A stretch of 64,000 nt of DNA from Roseomonas sp. (GTDB lineage: Bacteria > Pseudomonadota > Alphaproteobacteria > Acetobacterales > Acetobacteraceae): assembly GCA_020249435.1 (NCBI GenBank), contig JADCFQ010000023.1, positions 109,028-173,027 on the forward strand, read 5' to 3'. Position numbers and translations under genes: made by a program. A model generated the notes under the pieces. That model saw nothing but the letters and a program-made list of their open reading frames with translations, did not search any database and was not told where the DNA came from. The first letter of the stretch is position 1; each line of letters opens with the position of its first letter. This document shows, piece by piece, positions 30,463-40,191 of this stretch.

Positions 30463-31572
30463 TTACTCGGCAGCAACCATCACGCTGCCGCGCTTCTCCC
30501 GCGCATGGCGCCAAAGCGCCAAGCCGCGATACACCCCATGCACCATCTTGCTATAGGGCAATGCCACAAACAGCGCCAAAACCAGACCCAGATGCAGCGC
30601 GAGCATGACACCCATTGCCCCGGTATGGCGCACCACCAGCAGCAAAAGCCCGGTCGCACTCACCAGAAACAGCAGCGACAGCATGGCGTATTCACCGCCG
30701 ACCAGACGCCGCGCCACCGGCACCGGGTCCGTGATGATCTTCAGCCGGATCAAGCCCGCAGTCCCAAGACAGAGCAACACGCCCCCCCAAGTGCCAAGCT
30801 GCACCGGCAGGGAGAAGAAGGGATGCGGCGACCGCAGGCCGAGGAAGTGATGGTAAAACGCGCCGGATGTGGTGGCGGCGAAGCACAGCATGAAGCCATA
30901 GAAAGCCGCCTGATGCATCCAGCGTTTTTGGCTTGAAAAACTATCATCCACATCATTGCAGCCATGCCCGCCACCGCCAAGGTTGCGGAGCGTCAGGATA
31001 TCCACAGCCGTATCAACGATGGGTCCCGGTGCCGGCGCGCCGCCACCCATTTCGCGCCAATAGCGTATGCCGCCGATCAGCATGGCAAGAATGGCGTAAC
31101 CGAAAGTACCCCCCGCCAGCGTCACCATCAGCCACATGGGAATGACCCGAAAGAAGGCGCCTTCGCCGCGCTGCGCGGTATACAGGATGGAAGGATCAAC
31201 CAAAGCCATGGTCAGCAGCAGCACCAGCGTCACGCCAAGCGCTGCCGCCAAGGTCACCACCGTGCCATTGCGTTCAAACAATGTTCCCATGGCGCGCGGC
31301 CAGGCGTAATGCGCATAGGATTGGGCGCGGATTTCCGCGAAGGTCACGGGCAGGTTGATGCCGAATTCATGCGGCGGCGCATATTGGCAGGCGTGGTAGC
31401 AGCCTTTGCAGCCGTGACAGAGATTCGCCAGATGCGTCAGGTCACCCGTCGAAAACTCGCGCCGCATCGTCATGGCGGGAAATACCGCGCAATAGCTTTC
31501 GCAATAGCGGCAGGAATTGCACACCGCCATGTGGCGGCGGGCTTCGGCGGTGGTCTCGTTTTCCTGTAGCAT
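30463..31572 (-). CDS. tcuB: Tricarballylate utilization protein B (4Fe-4S / cytochrome-type)
   Basis: CRYCESYCAVFPAM and CHGCKGCYHACQYAPPHEFGINLP Fe-S motifs followed by TM helices. Confidence 0.88.
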   Translation of the reverse strand: MLQENETTAEARRHMAVCNSCRYCESYCAVFPAMTMRREFSTGDLTHLANLCHGCKGCYHACQYAPPHEFGINLPVTFAEIRAQSYAHYAWPRAMGTLFERNGTVVTLAAALGVTLVLLLTMALVDPSILYTAQRGEGAFFRVIPMWLMVTLAGGTFGYAILAMLIGGIRYWREMGGGAPAPGPIVDTAVDILTLRNLGGGGHGCNDVDDSFSSQKRWMHQAAFYGFMLCFAATTSGAFYHHFLGLRSPHPFFSLPVQLGTWGGVLLCLGTAGLIRLKIITDPVPVARRLVGGEYAMLSLLFLVSATGLLLLVVRHTGAMGVMLALHLGLVLALFVALPYSKMVHGVYRGLALWRHAREKRGSVMVAAE

Positions 31573-31590
31573 CAGCGCGCCTTGCCTTGT

Positions 31591-32988
31591 TCAATTGCGC
31601 ACATTGCGTGCTGCCTCCTCACCCGCCAGCCGGCCAAACACGGTGCCGATTGTCATGCCAAAGCCGGCCAGATAGCCCTGGCCCAGGATATTGCCGGCCA
31701 TGATCTCGCCCGAGGCGAACATATTCGCCGAAGGCTTGCCATCGGCCATCAGAACGCGCGCGCGGTCATTCACCTTCACGCCCAAAAAGGTGAAGGTGAT
31801 GCCGGGCTTCAGCGGATGGCAGTAATAGGGCGGCGTATCAATCAGCCGCGCCCAATGGCTTTTGGGCGGCGTCAGCCCTTCGGTGCGGCAATCATCGGGC
31901 TTCATCGGCTGGAAGGTGCCGGGGCGGACCGCCGCGTTGTAATCCGCCACCACTTTTTCCAATTTGCCCGCATCAATCCCGGCCATGCCCGCCAGTTCCG
32001 CGATGCTGTCAGCCTTATAGGGTGGGAAGACGCTCGGCAGGTAATTATGCAACGCCTTGCTATCCGTCACGGCGAAAGCGACCTGCCCTGGTTGCTGCGC
32101 GATCAGCCGGCCCCAAATGGCGTAGCGCTTGGGCCAGACATCCTCACCTTCGTCATAAAAGCGCTCAACATTGCGGTTCACCACCACGGAAAACGGCACG
32201 CAATCCAGGCGCATGGCAAGCCCGCCATCTTCCATCGGCGCGCGCGCATCATTCGCAACGGCGTGGAATTGCGTGGGGTCGCCCACTTCATGCACACCTT
32301 GATCGAGCAGATCGCGCAAGACCCGCCCCTGCGCATAAGGCGTGCCGCGAATCTGGAAATTATCGGCGGCATCGCCCCAATATTTGCGCAACCAATCACG
32401 GTTCGCCTGGAAGCCACCCGCAGAAGCAATCAGCGCCTTGAAGCGCACGCGTTCCGGAAAGCCGTGATGGGAGATAATGGCCTCGGTCGCGAAGCCATCC
32501 TTCACGTCAATATGCTGCACTTCGGTATCGTACAAAATGCCGATGCCAAGCTGTTCCGCGGTGCGATAAAGCGCATTGACCAGCGCCTTGCCGCCGCCCA
32601 GGAAAAATGCATTGGTGCGTGAGAGCGAAAGCGTGCCGGAAAGCGATGGCTGGAACACCACACCGCAGGATTTCAGGAAATCCGGCGCATGTTGCGATGC
32701 GCGGATGCACATGCGCGCCAGATGCTCATCCGTCTTGCCGCCGGTCACGCGCAGCAAATCGTCCCAATATTCCTCCTCCAGATAGGATTCGGTCAGCACT
32801 TCGGTTGGCGCGGGATGGAGCGCGCGCAGATTGCGCGTATGGCGGCTATTGCCGCCGCGCATTGTCCGCGGCGCGTGTTCCACCAGCAATACACTCGCCC
32901 CGGCCCGGCGCGCGGTAATGGCAGCGGAAAGCGCAGCATTGCCGCCGCCCGCGACCAGCACATCCCAAACCCGTGTCAGGTCAACCAT
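31591..32988 (-). CDS. tcuA: FAD-dependent tricarballylate dehydrogenase
   Basis: FAD motif VLVAGGGNAALSAAITARRAGASVLLVEHAP; ends with GYLAGFGMTIGTVFGRLAGEEAA; ORF extends to 33006; pairs with tcuB. Confidence 0.87.
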   Translation of the reverse strand: MVDLTRVWDVLVAGGGNAALSAAITARRAGASVLLVEHAPRTMRGGNSRHTRNLRALHPAPTEVLTESYLEEEYWDDLLRVTGGKTDEHLARMCIRASQHAPDFLKSCGVVFQPSLSGTLSLSRTNAFFLGGGKALVNALYRTAEQLGIGILYDTEVQHIDVKDGFATEAIISHHGFPERVRFKALIASAGGFQANRDWLRKYWGDAADNFQIRGTPYAQGRVLRDLLDQGVHEVGDPTQFHAVANDARAPMEDGGLAMRLDCVPFSVVVNRNVERFYDEGEDVWPKRYAIWGRLIAQQPGQVAFAVTDSKALHNYLPSVFPPYKADSIAELAGMAGIDAGKLEKVVADYNAAVRPGTFQPMKPDDCRTEGLTPPKSHWARLIDTPPYYCHPLKPGITFTFLGVKVNDRARVLMADGKPSANMFASGEIMAGNILGQGYLAGFGMTIGTVFGRLAGEEAARNVRN

Positions 32989-33059
32989 GACACTTTCAAT
33001 CCTCAACCTTTTCTGAGTGTCATGTGTAAAAGGGAAATGCGGCTTGTCCAGATGCGGGG

Positions 33060-33923
33060 TTAGGCCGGCCCCTGATCCAAGCCCGCGCGCAGCGACCCAT
33101 CCGGATCCGCAAGCAGCCCCTCACGCAGGAAAAGATCGATCAGCGTCAGGTTCACGTTGAATTTGATGTCATCCGAATCGGCGACCGCCTCCAGCAGGCG
33201 CTTGGCCGGCCAAAGCTCAAACCGCTCCACCTCATCATCATTGGGCCTTGGCGTCACATCCTCGGGCAATTCCAGATCGTAGCAATGCAGCACATCGCGC
33301 CTGAGGCCCTCATTATTCAGCAGGATATAGGAAACCCGCCCAACCGGACGCGCACGCGCCGCCAATTCGGGGGGGAGGGAGGCTTCCTCGGCCGCCTCCT
33401 TCACCAGGGTTTCAGCCGGCGTCAGCCCCGCCGGAATGCCGCCTGCGACCAGATTATCCAGCTGCCCCGGCGCCACCGCCTTGTCCCGCGCCCTGATGCC
33501 GACCCAGACATGCAGCCCATCCGCGCGGCGCACCAGGCCATTCATATGCACGCCCTGGGACATGACGCCAAAGGCCGGCAGCGCGCCGCGATCGAGCCTG
33601 GCCAGCACTGTGCCGTCACTCGTTTGTCGCACGTCAAAGGCTTCGCGCCGGATGCGGAGAAACCCGCCATCCGCCAGGCTGGGCAGCGCGGCGGCGAGTG
33701 CATCGCTCCGTGCCCCGCTGGTCTTCAAGCGGCCCGCCATGGCGACGCCATGCTGGTCAAAATGGAAATCGCGCGGGCGAAAGGTCAGCGCGCGGGCCAA
33801 TTCGGGTGTGACGAAGCCCACCTGCACGCCGGCCATGTGAAAGCCAAGAAAGCCAGCGGGGGAGGCGATGTTGTTGCAGGCGGCGATATGTCGGGTGAAG
33901 TGATCCATGGGGCCATCTAGCAC
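33060..33923 (-). CDS. DUF4743-type NUDIX protein
   Basis: Nudix box AGGIPAGLTPAETLVKEAAEEASLP with large N-terminal domain. Confidence 0.85.
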   Translation of the reverse strand: MLDGPMDHFTRHIAACNNIASPAGFLGFHMAGVQVGFVTPELARALTFRPRDFHFDQHGVAMAGRLKTSGARSDALAAALPSLADGGFLRIRREAFDVRQTSDGTVLARLDRGALPAFGVMSQGVHMNGLVRRADGLHVWVGIRARDKAVAPGQLDNLVAGGIPAGLTPAETLVKEAAEEASLPPELAARARPVGRVSYILLNNEGLRRDVLHCYDLELPEDVTPRPNDDEVERFELWPAKRLLEAVADSDDIKFNVNLTLIDLFLREGLLADPDGSLRAGLDQGPA

Positions 33924-33998
33924 CGGGCGTCACGGCTAGGCGAGGCTGCCTCTGGGGCTTGCAGGGCAGGGGCGCTATGGCCCATGACATAGGCACTC

Positions 33999-35891
33999 AT
34001 GACCCTGGCTTCTTCCCCACCCCGCCCCAGCGCTGGCATTCCCTTCTCGGCGCTTGGCCGCATCGCGCCGCATCTTTGGCCGGTTGGCGAGCCCATGCTG
34101 CGGCTGCGTGTGGTGGGCGCGCTATTGCTGCTTGCTGCCGCCAAGGCCGCGAATGTGCTGGTGCCGATTGCCTATGCGCGCGCGGTGGATGCGCTGGCGC
34201 CGCAATCCGGCGCGGGTGCGGTGATTGCCGTGCCGATTGCGCTGCTGGTGGGCTACGGCTTGCTCCGCGTCATGGCCTCGGCCCTTGGGGAATTGCGCAA
34301 TGCGGTATTTTCCAAGGTGCAGGCGCGTGCCGGGCGCCGTGTTGCCTTGGAAGTGTTCCGCCATTTGCACGCGCTTTCCATGCGCTTTCACATGGACCGC
34401 GCGACCGGCGGGCTTTCGCGCGTGATTGAAAGGGGCGTGCGCGGTATCGCCACCTCGCTCAATTTCTTGTTGTTCAACATCATCCCGACCATTGTCGAAA
34501 TTCTGTTCGTTGCTGTTATTCTCTGGTGGATGTTCGCGGCGTCCTTTGCGCTGACCATGCTCGGCACCATCATCGCCTATGTTGCCTTCACGCTGATTTT
34601 CACCAATTGGCGGCTACGCTTTCGCCGGCAGATGAACCAGACGGATGAGGAAGCGAATACCAAGGCGGTGGATAGCCTGCTGAATTATGAAACCGTCAAG
34701 TATTTCGGCAATGAAGGCCATGAAGCGCGGCGCTATGATGAAAGCCTGACGCGCTATGAAAGCGCTTATGTCCGCAGCGAAACCACGCTGAATATGCTGA
34801 ACGCCGGCCAGGCCACCATCATGGCGGTCGGGCTTACCATCACCATGCTGCTGGCAGGCCGCGGCATTGCCGATGGCAGCATGAGCATTGGCGATCTGGT
34901 GATGGTGAATACCTATCTGATCCAGCTTTATCAGCCCTTGAATATCCTCGGTTTCGCCTATCGCGAAATCAAGCAGGGGCTCACGGATATGGAGCAGATG
35001 TTCGCGCTGCTTGATGTCCCCGCCGAGGTGCGCGATGCGCCAGGCGCGGTGCCGCTCGCGCTGACACAGGGTGAAATCCGTTTTGAAGATGTGCGCTTTG
35101 GCTATCGGCCGGATCGTGAGATTCTGAAAGGCATTTCCCTCATTGTGCCACCCGGGCGCATGCTCGCCATTGTCGGGCCGACCGGGGCCGGGAAATCCAC
35201 CATCTCTCGCCTGCTGTTCCGCTTTTATGATGTGACGGGTGGGCGCGTTTTGGTGGATGGGCAGGATGTGCGCGGCATCACACAACAAACTCTGCGCGCC
35301 GCGATTGGCGTCGTGCCGCAGGATACCGTGCTGTTCAATGACACCATCCGCTACAATATCGGCTATGGCCGCCCAGGCGCCACCGATGCGGAGATTGAAA
35401 ACGCCGCCCGCCTTGCGCAGGTGCATGATTTTGTCACGCGCCTGCCGGATGGCTATGCGACGCGGGTTGGTGAACGTGGCCTCAAGCTCTCGGGCGGGGA
35501 AAAGCAGCGGGTTGCGATTGCGCGCACCATCCTGAAGGACCCCCGCCTGCTGATTTTGGATGAGGCGACCAGCGCGCTTGATACCCGCACCGAACAGGAA
35601 ATTCAGGCGGCCCTGCGCGACGTAGCGCGCAACCGCACCACGCTTGTGATCGCGCATCGGCTTTCCACCGTGGTGGAGGCGGATGAGATCATTGTGCTGC
35701 AGGAAGGTGCCATTGCCGAACGCGGCACCCATGGCGCCCTGATCGCCGCCGGCGGGCTTTATGCCGATATGTGGCGCCGCCAATCGGAAGCCATGGCGGC
35801 TGCCGAGGCCGCCGCCCGCGCCCAGGCCGAGGCTGATCTGGAAATGCCCCGCCAGCGCCCCAATGCCGCCCCCCCTTCCCCTGGCCCCTGA
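33999..35891 (+). CDS. ABC transporter, Atm1/heavy-metal exporter type (TMD-NBD fusion)
   Basis: 630 aa; Walker A GPTGAGKST, signature LSGGEKQR, Walker B LLILDEATSALD; 'NYETVKYFGNEGHEARRYDESL' typical of Atm1 family. Confidence 0.93.
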   Translation: MTLASSPPRPSAGIPFSALGRIAPHLWPVGEPMLRLRVVGALLLLAAAKAANVLVPIAYARAVDALAPQSGAGAVIAVPIALLVGYGLLRVMASALGELRNAVFSKVQARAGRRVALEVFRHLHALSMRFHMDRATGGLSRVIERGVRGIATSLNFLLFNIIPTIVEILFVAVILWWMFAASFALTMLGTIIAYVAFTLIFTNWRLRFRRQMNQTDEEANTKAVDSLLNYETVKYFGNEGHEARRYDESLTRYESAYVRSETTLNMLNAGQATIMAVGLTITMLLAGRGIADGSMSIGDLVMVNTYLIQLYQPLNILGFAYREIKQGLTDMEQMFALLDVPAEVRDAPGAVPLALTQGEIRFEDVRFGYRPDREILKGISLIVPPGRMLAIVGPTGAGKSTISRLLFRFYDVTGGRVLVDGQDVRGITQQTLRAAIGVVPQDTVLFNDTIRYNIGYGRPGATDAEIENAARLAQVHDFVTRLPDGYATRVGERGLKLSGGEKQRVAIARTILKDPRLLILDEATSALDTRTEQEIQAALRDVARNRTTLVIAHRLSTVVEADEIIVLQEGAIAERGTHGALIAAGGLYADMWRRQSEAMAAAEAAARAQAEADLEMPRQRPNAAPPSPGP

Positions 35892-35927
35892 GCCTCCCTA
35901 TCTGGCTGTTACATTCAGGAGTGACCT

Positions 35928-36170
35928 ATGCAGATGGACCCGGAAGGCATCGCGCCCGAGGATTTGAGCCATGCCGGTTCGGTCGTGGACAAGGCGATCG
36001 AATACATGATGGAGCAGCAAATCCAGCCGATTTCCATCGCATCCGCCCTGCTGGGGGGCGCGCTTGGGGTGCTGACCCGGACCCTGGATGACCGCGCCGT
36101 GGCCGGGGTGCTGCGCCAGGCGCTCGCTTCCGTGGAAAGCGGCGAATTCCGCGCCCCACCCCCTGCTTGA
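35928..36170 (+). CDS. Hypothetical protein, 80 aa
   Basis: MQMDPEGIAPEDLSHAGSVVDKAIEYMMEQQIQPISIASALLGGALGVLTRTL; plausible codon usage, sits between genes. Confidence 0.6.
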   Translation: MQMDPEGIAPEDLSHAGSVVDKAIEYMMEQQIQPISIASALLGGALGVLTRTLDDRAVAGVLRQALASVESGEFRAPPPA

Positions 36171-36222
36171 TACTTGACGGCGCGGCCGCTTCCCGCCACA
36201 AGCGCCGCTTCATGTTGAACCC

Positions 36223-36245
36223 GCGCGCAGGCTTGGCTTGCGCGC
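36223..36245 (+). promoter_or_regulatory. GC-rich hairpin in rpmB 5' leader
   Basis: GCGCGCAGGC-TTG-GCTTGCGCGC, 10-bp stem with one G-U wobble, 22 nt upstream of rpmB ATG. Confidence 0.5.
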
Positions 36246-36266
36246 CTTTATGTTTGGATTTGCGCC

Positions 36267-36560
36267 ATGTCTCGCCGCTGCGTCATTACTGGCAAGGGTG
36301 TTCTGACGGGTAACAATGTCAGCCACGCCAATAACAAGACCCGTCGCCGCTTCCTGCCCAATCTGCAGGAAAGCTCCTTCTGGTCGGAAATCCTGGCCGC
36401 GCCGGTGAAGCTGCGCCTTTCCACCAATGGCATCCGCACGGTGGAGCATAATGGCGGGCTTGATGCCTTCCTTCTCGGCACGCCGGACCGCAAGCTGACG
36501 GAAGATGCCATTGTGCTGAAGCGCCGCCTGGAACGCGCCCAGGCCGCCAAGGCCGCCTGA
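36267..36560 (+). CDS. rpmB: 50S ribosomal protein L28
   Basis: [34 protein letters not shown]. Confidence 0.97.
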   Translation: MSRRCVITGKGVLTGNNVSHANNKTRRRFLPNLQESSFWSEILAAPVKLRLSTNGIRTVEHNGGLDAFLLGTPDRKLTEDAIVLKRRLERAQAAKAA

Positions 36561-36584
36561 AGCCTTTTCCTACTGGGCTATCGT

Positions 36585-36615
36585 AACCCGCGGGGGCATC
36601 TTCCGCGGGTTTTTC
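36585..36615 (+). terminator. Rho-independent terminator downstream of rpmB
   Basis: AACCCGCGG-GGGCATCTT-CCGCGGGTT followed by TTTTCTTC. Confidence 0.85.
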
Positions 36616-36620
36616 TTCGC

Positions 36621-37631
36621 CTATCTGGCGCCGCGCTGGCGTTCAATCTCGCGCCAGCGGGCGACATTGCGGTTATGCGCCTCCAGCGTTTCGGCGAATG
36701 CATGGCCGCCGGACCCATCCGCGACAAAATAAAGAAAATTACTCGTCGCCGGCTTGGTGGCGGCGCGGAGCGAATCGCGCCCCGGATTGGCAATCGGTCC
36801 CGGCGGCAGGCCGCGATTGCGATAGGTATTGAAGGGGCTGTCGCGGTCCAGATCAGCGCGCGTGATGGGCCGATCCAAGGCCGCGCCGCCCAAGGCCGCG
36901 TAAACCACTGTCGGGTCCGATTGCAGCGGCATATTGCGCCTGAGGCGATTGATGAAGACCGAGGCAACCAGCGCGCGTTCCTCCGCCTTGCCGGTTTCGC
37001 GTTCAATGATGGAAGCGAGGATCAGCGCTTCCCGCGCGCTGCGGAGTGGTAGATTGGGCGCGCGGTCGCGCCAGGCCTCAGCGAGTGCCGTATTCATCGC
37101 CGCCTGGGCGCGGCGGATCAGCCCAGCGCGGCTATCGCCATATTCAAAGGCATAGGTCTCGGGCAGGATGCTGCCCTCGGCGATGGGTTCAACCTCGCCC
37201 ATCAGACCTTCGGTCTTGTCCAGCAGGGCCTGGATTTGCAGCGCGGATAGCCCTTCAGGGATGGTGACACGTCGCTGCACAGGCCGCGCCTCGCGCAGGA
37301 TTTCCAGCACCTGCTTGAGTGACGCACCCGCAGGAAAGGCGAATTCCGCCGCACGCAACGGCCCGGCACCCTTGGTAACTTGGCTTGCAATCAGGAAATG
37401 CCGCGCATCAGCGATAATGCCGGCTTCCTTGAGCGCGCCCGCAATCGCTTCGGTCCCTCCACGAGGGATGACCAAGGCACGCTCAGCAGCCAGTGGGCCG
37501 GGGGCTTCGTAAACCTCGCGCGCCCATTTCGCCGTGGCGCCAAGGCCGATCAGTACAGTCAGGATCAGGCCAAGGAGGATAAGCGCCACCCGCCCGCGGC
37601 GTTTGCGCGGTGCGGGGGTATTATCACTCAT
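36621..37631 (-). CDS. mltG: Endolytic transglycosylase MltG
   Basis: YceG-like: ASIIERETGKAEERALVASVFINRLRRNMPLQSDPTVVYA, 'FNTYRNRGLPPGPIANPGRDSLRAA'. Confidence 0.95.
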   Translation of the reverse strand: MSDNTPAPRKRRGRVALILLGLILTVLIGLGATAKWAREVYEAPGPLAAERALVIPRGGTEAIAGALKEAGIIADARHFLIASQVTKGAGPLRAAEFAFPAGASLKQVLEILREARPVQRRVTIPEGLSALQIQALLDKTEGLMGEVEPIAEGSILPETYAFEYGDSRAGLIRRAQAAMNTALAEAWRDRAPNLPLRSAREALILASIIERETGKAEERALVASVFINRLRRNMPLQSDPTVVYAALGGAALDRPITRADLDRDSPFNTYRNRGLPPGPIANPGRDSLRAATKPATSNFLYFVADGSGGHAFAETLEAHNRNVARWREIERQRGAR

Positions 37632-37637
37632 GCTTGG

Positions 37638-38921
37638 TTATGGAGCACCACGGAAAATGATGCTGGCATTGGTGCCGCCAAAGCCGAAGGAATTGGACAG
37701 CGCGATATCAATCTTGCGCCGCTGCGGTTCCTTCGCCACGCGATCAATGGCGCTTTCGCGGGATGGCTTTTCCAGATTGAGCGTTGCGGGGGCAACCTGG
37801 TCACGAATCGCAAGGATCGAGAATATCCCCTCCACCGCGCCCGCAGCGCCAAGCAAATGCCCGACAGCCGATTTGGTGGAGGACATGGCAAGCCCGCGTG
37901 CGGCATCGCCCCAAAGCCGTTCCACCGCTTCCAATTCCAGATCATCCCCAAGCGGCGTCGAAGTGCCATGGGCATTCACATATTGGATTTGCTCAGGCGT
38001 GATGCCGGCGCTGGCAAGGGCTGCCTTCATGGCGCGGAAGGCGCCATCATGGCCCTCGGCGGGGGCGGTGATGTGATAGGCATCACCGCTCATGCCATAG
38101 CCGATCACCTCGCCGTAAATCTTGGCACCGCGCGCCTTGGCGTGTTCCAATTCTTCCAGCACCAATACGCCGGCACCTTCGCCCATCACAAAGCCATCAC
38201 GCGCTTCATCCCAGGGGCGGGATGCGGCGGTTGGATTGTCATTGAAGCTGGTGGAAAGGGCGCGCGCGGCGCAGAAGCCGGCCATGCCAAGCTCACCCAC
38301 TGCGGCTTCCGCACCACCGGCCACCATCACATCGGCATCACCAAGGGCGATCAGCCGCGCGGCGTCACCCAGCGCATGCACGCCGGTGGCGCAGGCTGTA
38401 ACCACGGAATGATTCGGACCCTTGAAGCCATAGCGGATGGACACCTGGCCGGAGGCCAGATTGATCAGCGCTGAGGGAATAAAGAAGGGCGAAATGCGCT
38501 TGATCTTGCCCTGAATGATCAGGGAAGCAGCTTCCTGAATGGTTTCGAGCCCGCCAATGCCGGACCCGATCATCACGCCCGTGCGGCAGCGCTGATCTTC
38601 ATCCTGCGGCGCCCAGCCGGAATCGACTACCGCTTCATCCGCCGCGACCATCGCGAACTGGATGAAGCGATCCATCTTCTTCTGATCCTTGACGGGGATC
38701 CATTCATTGATGTCGAGCCCGCCATCGGCCTTCACACCAGCGGGGATTTGCCCCGCAATGCGCGCCGTCAGGTTCGAAGCATCAAAGGATTGAATGGCGC
38801 CAATACCGGAATGGCCGGCGAGCATGCGCTTCCACACATGCTCCACACCAACCCCCAGCGGGCAGGCAATGCCCATGCCCGTCACGACAACGCGACGAGG
38901 CGCAAAACCCTTTTGGAACAC
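37638..38921 (-). CDS. fabF: Beta-ketoacyl-ACP synthase II
   Basis: VVTACATGVHALGDA, NAHGTSTPLGDDLE, KSAVGHLLGAAGAVEG. Confidence 0.96.
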   Translation of the reverse strand: MFQKGFAPRRVVVTGMGIACPLGVGVEHVWKRMLAGHSGIGAIQSFDASNLTARIAGQIPAGVKADGGLDINEWIPVKDQKKMDRFIQFAMVAADEAVVDSGWAPQDEDQRCRTGVMIGSGIGGLETIQEAASLIIQGKIKRISPFFIPSALINLASGQVSIRYGFKGPNHSVVTACATGVHALGDAARLIALGDADVMVAGGAEAAVGELGMAGFCAARALSTSFNDNPTAASRPWDEARDGFVMGEGAGVLVLEELEHAKARGAKIYGEVIGYGMSGDAYHITAPAEGHDGAFRAMKAALASAGITPEQIQYVNAHGTSTPLGDDLELEAVERLWGDAARGLAMSSTKSAVGHLLGAAGAVEGIFSILAIRDQVAPATLNLEKPSRESAIDRVAKEPQRRKIDIALSNSFGFGGTNASIIFRGAP

Positions 38922-38954
38922 GCGCGATTCCCCGTTGGACCAGCGAAGAGGCGC

Positions 38955-39194
38955 TCAGGCGCCCTTGTGCTTTTCGATATAGTCGATCGCGTCCTTCACG
39001 GTCGTGATCTTTTCCGCGGCATCATCCGGGATTTCCACGCCGAAGGCTTCTTCGAACGCCATCACCAGTTCAACCGTGTCAAGGCTATCCGCGCCCAGGT
39101 CATCGATGAAAGATGCCTCGGTGGTCACCTTCGCTTCTTCGACGCCAAGGTGTTCGACAACGATCTTCTTGACCTTCTCGGCGGTATCGCTCAT
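38955..39194 (-). CDS. acpP: Acyl carrier protein
   Basis: [63 protein letters not shown]. Confidence 0.97.
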   Translation of the reverse strand: MSDTAEKVKKIVVEHLGVEEAKVTTEASFIDDLGADSLDTVELVMAFEEAFGVEIPDDAAEKITTVKDAIDYIEKHKGA

Positions 39195-39375
39195 CGCGTA
39201 ACTCTCCATTTGGCGGGGCTTGGCCCGCGCTCCCCAAAACAATGCGGCTGGCTGCCTGATGGCTTGGGACTCGCGCCCCTCCCCGCCCGGCGGCGTCGCC
39301 TTAACATAGGCGTGAAGCGGGGCCTAGGCTGGAAGCACCGACTTGGTCAAGATTCCGGCAAGAAAGCGCTGCCCC

Positions 39376-40074
39376 CTAGCTCGCGGCGTAAAGATACATC
39401 GGGAGCGGCTGGGTCTCATCCGTGACCGAGGTCACGCCAGGCACCCCCTCAGCCAGAACCCGCAGGCCCCGCTTGATCGCGTCCGAGCGGGAGAAGCCAT
39501 GGAAGGTCACCGCGCCATCCTTCACATCCACCATGATGTAATAGGTATCGGCCCAGGGTTCCTTGCGCATGGCGGCCAGAACGGCGGTGCGGATGCGCTC
39601 ATCCGGGATGCCTTCGGCTTTTTCCGGGGGCAGCAACAGGGCATGCAGCAGATCGGCCCGGCTGATCAGGCCACGCAGCCGCCCTTCGGTGACCACCAGT
39701 ACGCGGCGAATGCCATGCTGTTCCATGATTTGCGCCACATGGGCGGCGGTCGCGTCCGGTTCCACCGTGACCAGCTTTTCCGTCATGATATCGCGCGCCC
39801 TGGCGCCATGGGTGCGGGCGTAATGCTCGGCACCTCGGCCTGGGTCGCCAAACAGGCCAGTGAACCAGGAGGCGGGCTTGTCTTCCTCCCCGGCCAGGCG
39901 GCGGATCAGGTCTGCCTCTGTCACCATGCCAAGCAAGGCGCCATCAGCGGCCAGGACCGGCACGGCGGAAATGCCACGTTCGGCGAGCAACCGCGCCACG
40001 GCGATCACCGGGGTTTCGGGCGGCACGGTGACAAGTTCAGTGGTCATCAGATCACGGGCGGTGAGTGTGGACAT
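39376..40074 (-). CDS. CBS domain pair plus C-terminal BON-like domain protein
   Basis: Two CBS motifs (ARDLMTTELVTVPPETPVIAVARLLAERGISAVPVL; ARDIMTEKLVTVEPDATAAHVAQIM) then 'VKDGAVTFHGFSRSDAIKRGLRVLAEGVPGVTSV'. Confidence 0.9.
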   Translation of the reverse strand: MSTLTARDLMTTELVTVPPETPVIAVARLLAERGISAVPVLAADGALLGMVTEADLIRRLAGEEDKPASWFTGLFGDPGRGAEHYARTHGARARDIMTEKLVTVEPDATAAHVAQIMEQHGIRRVLVVTEGRLRGLISRADLLHALLLPPEKAEGIPDERIRTAVLAAMRKEPWADTYYIMVDVKDGAVTFHGFSRSDAIKRGLRVLAEGVPGVTSVTDETQPLPMYLYAAS

Positions 40075-40191
40075 GGTTTATCCCTCCTGATTGTGCGGCT
40101 TCGATAGCCGGTTTCGCCCTGGCATTTCTTGACGCAGGTCAATGGTGCAGGAGTTCTCGCAACCCAAGCGCGAATATGCGAAGCTTGCGGT

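Noticed and set aside
31582-32622. 346-aa plus-strand ORF
   Set aside because: Antisense to tcuA, which has clear FAD-binding motifs
34614-35783. 389-aa minus-strand ORF
   Set aside because: Antisense to the Atm1-type ABC exporter
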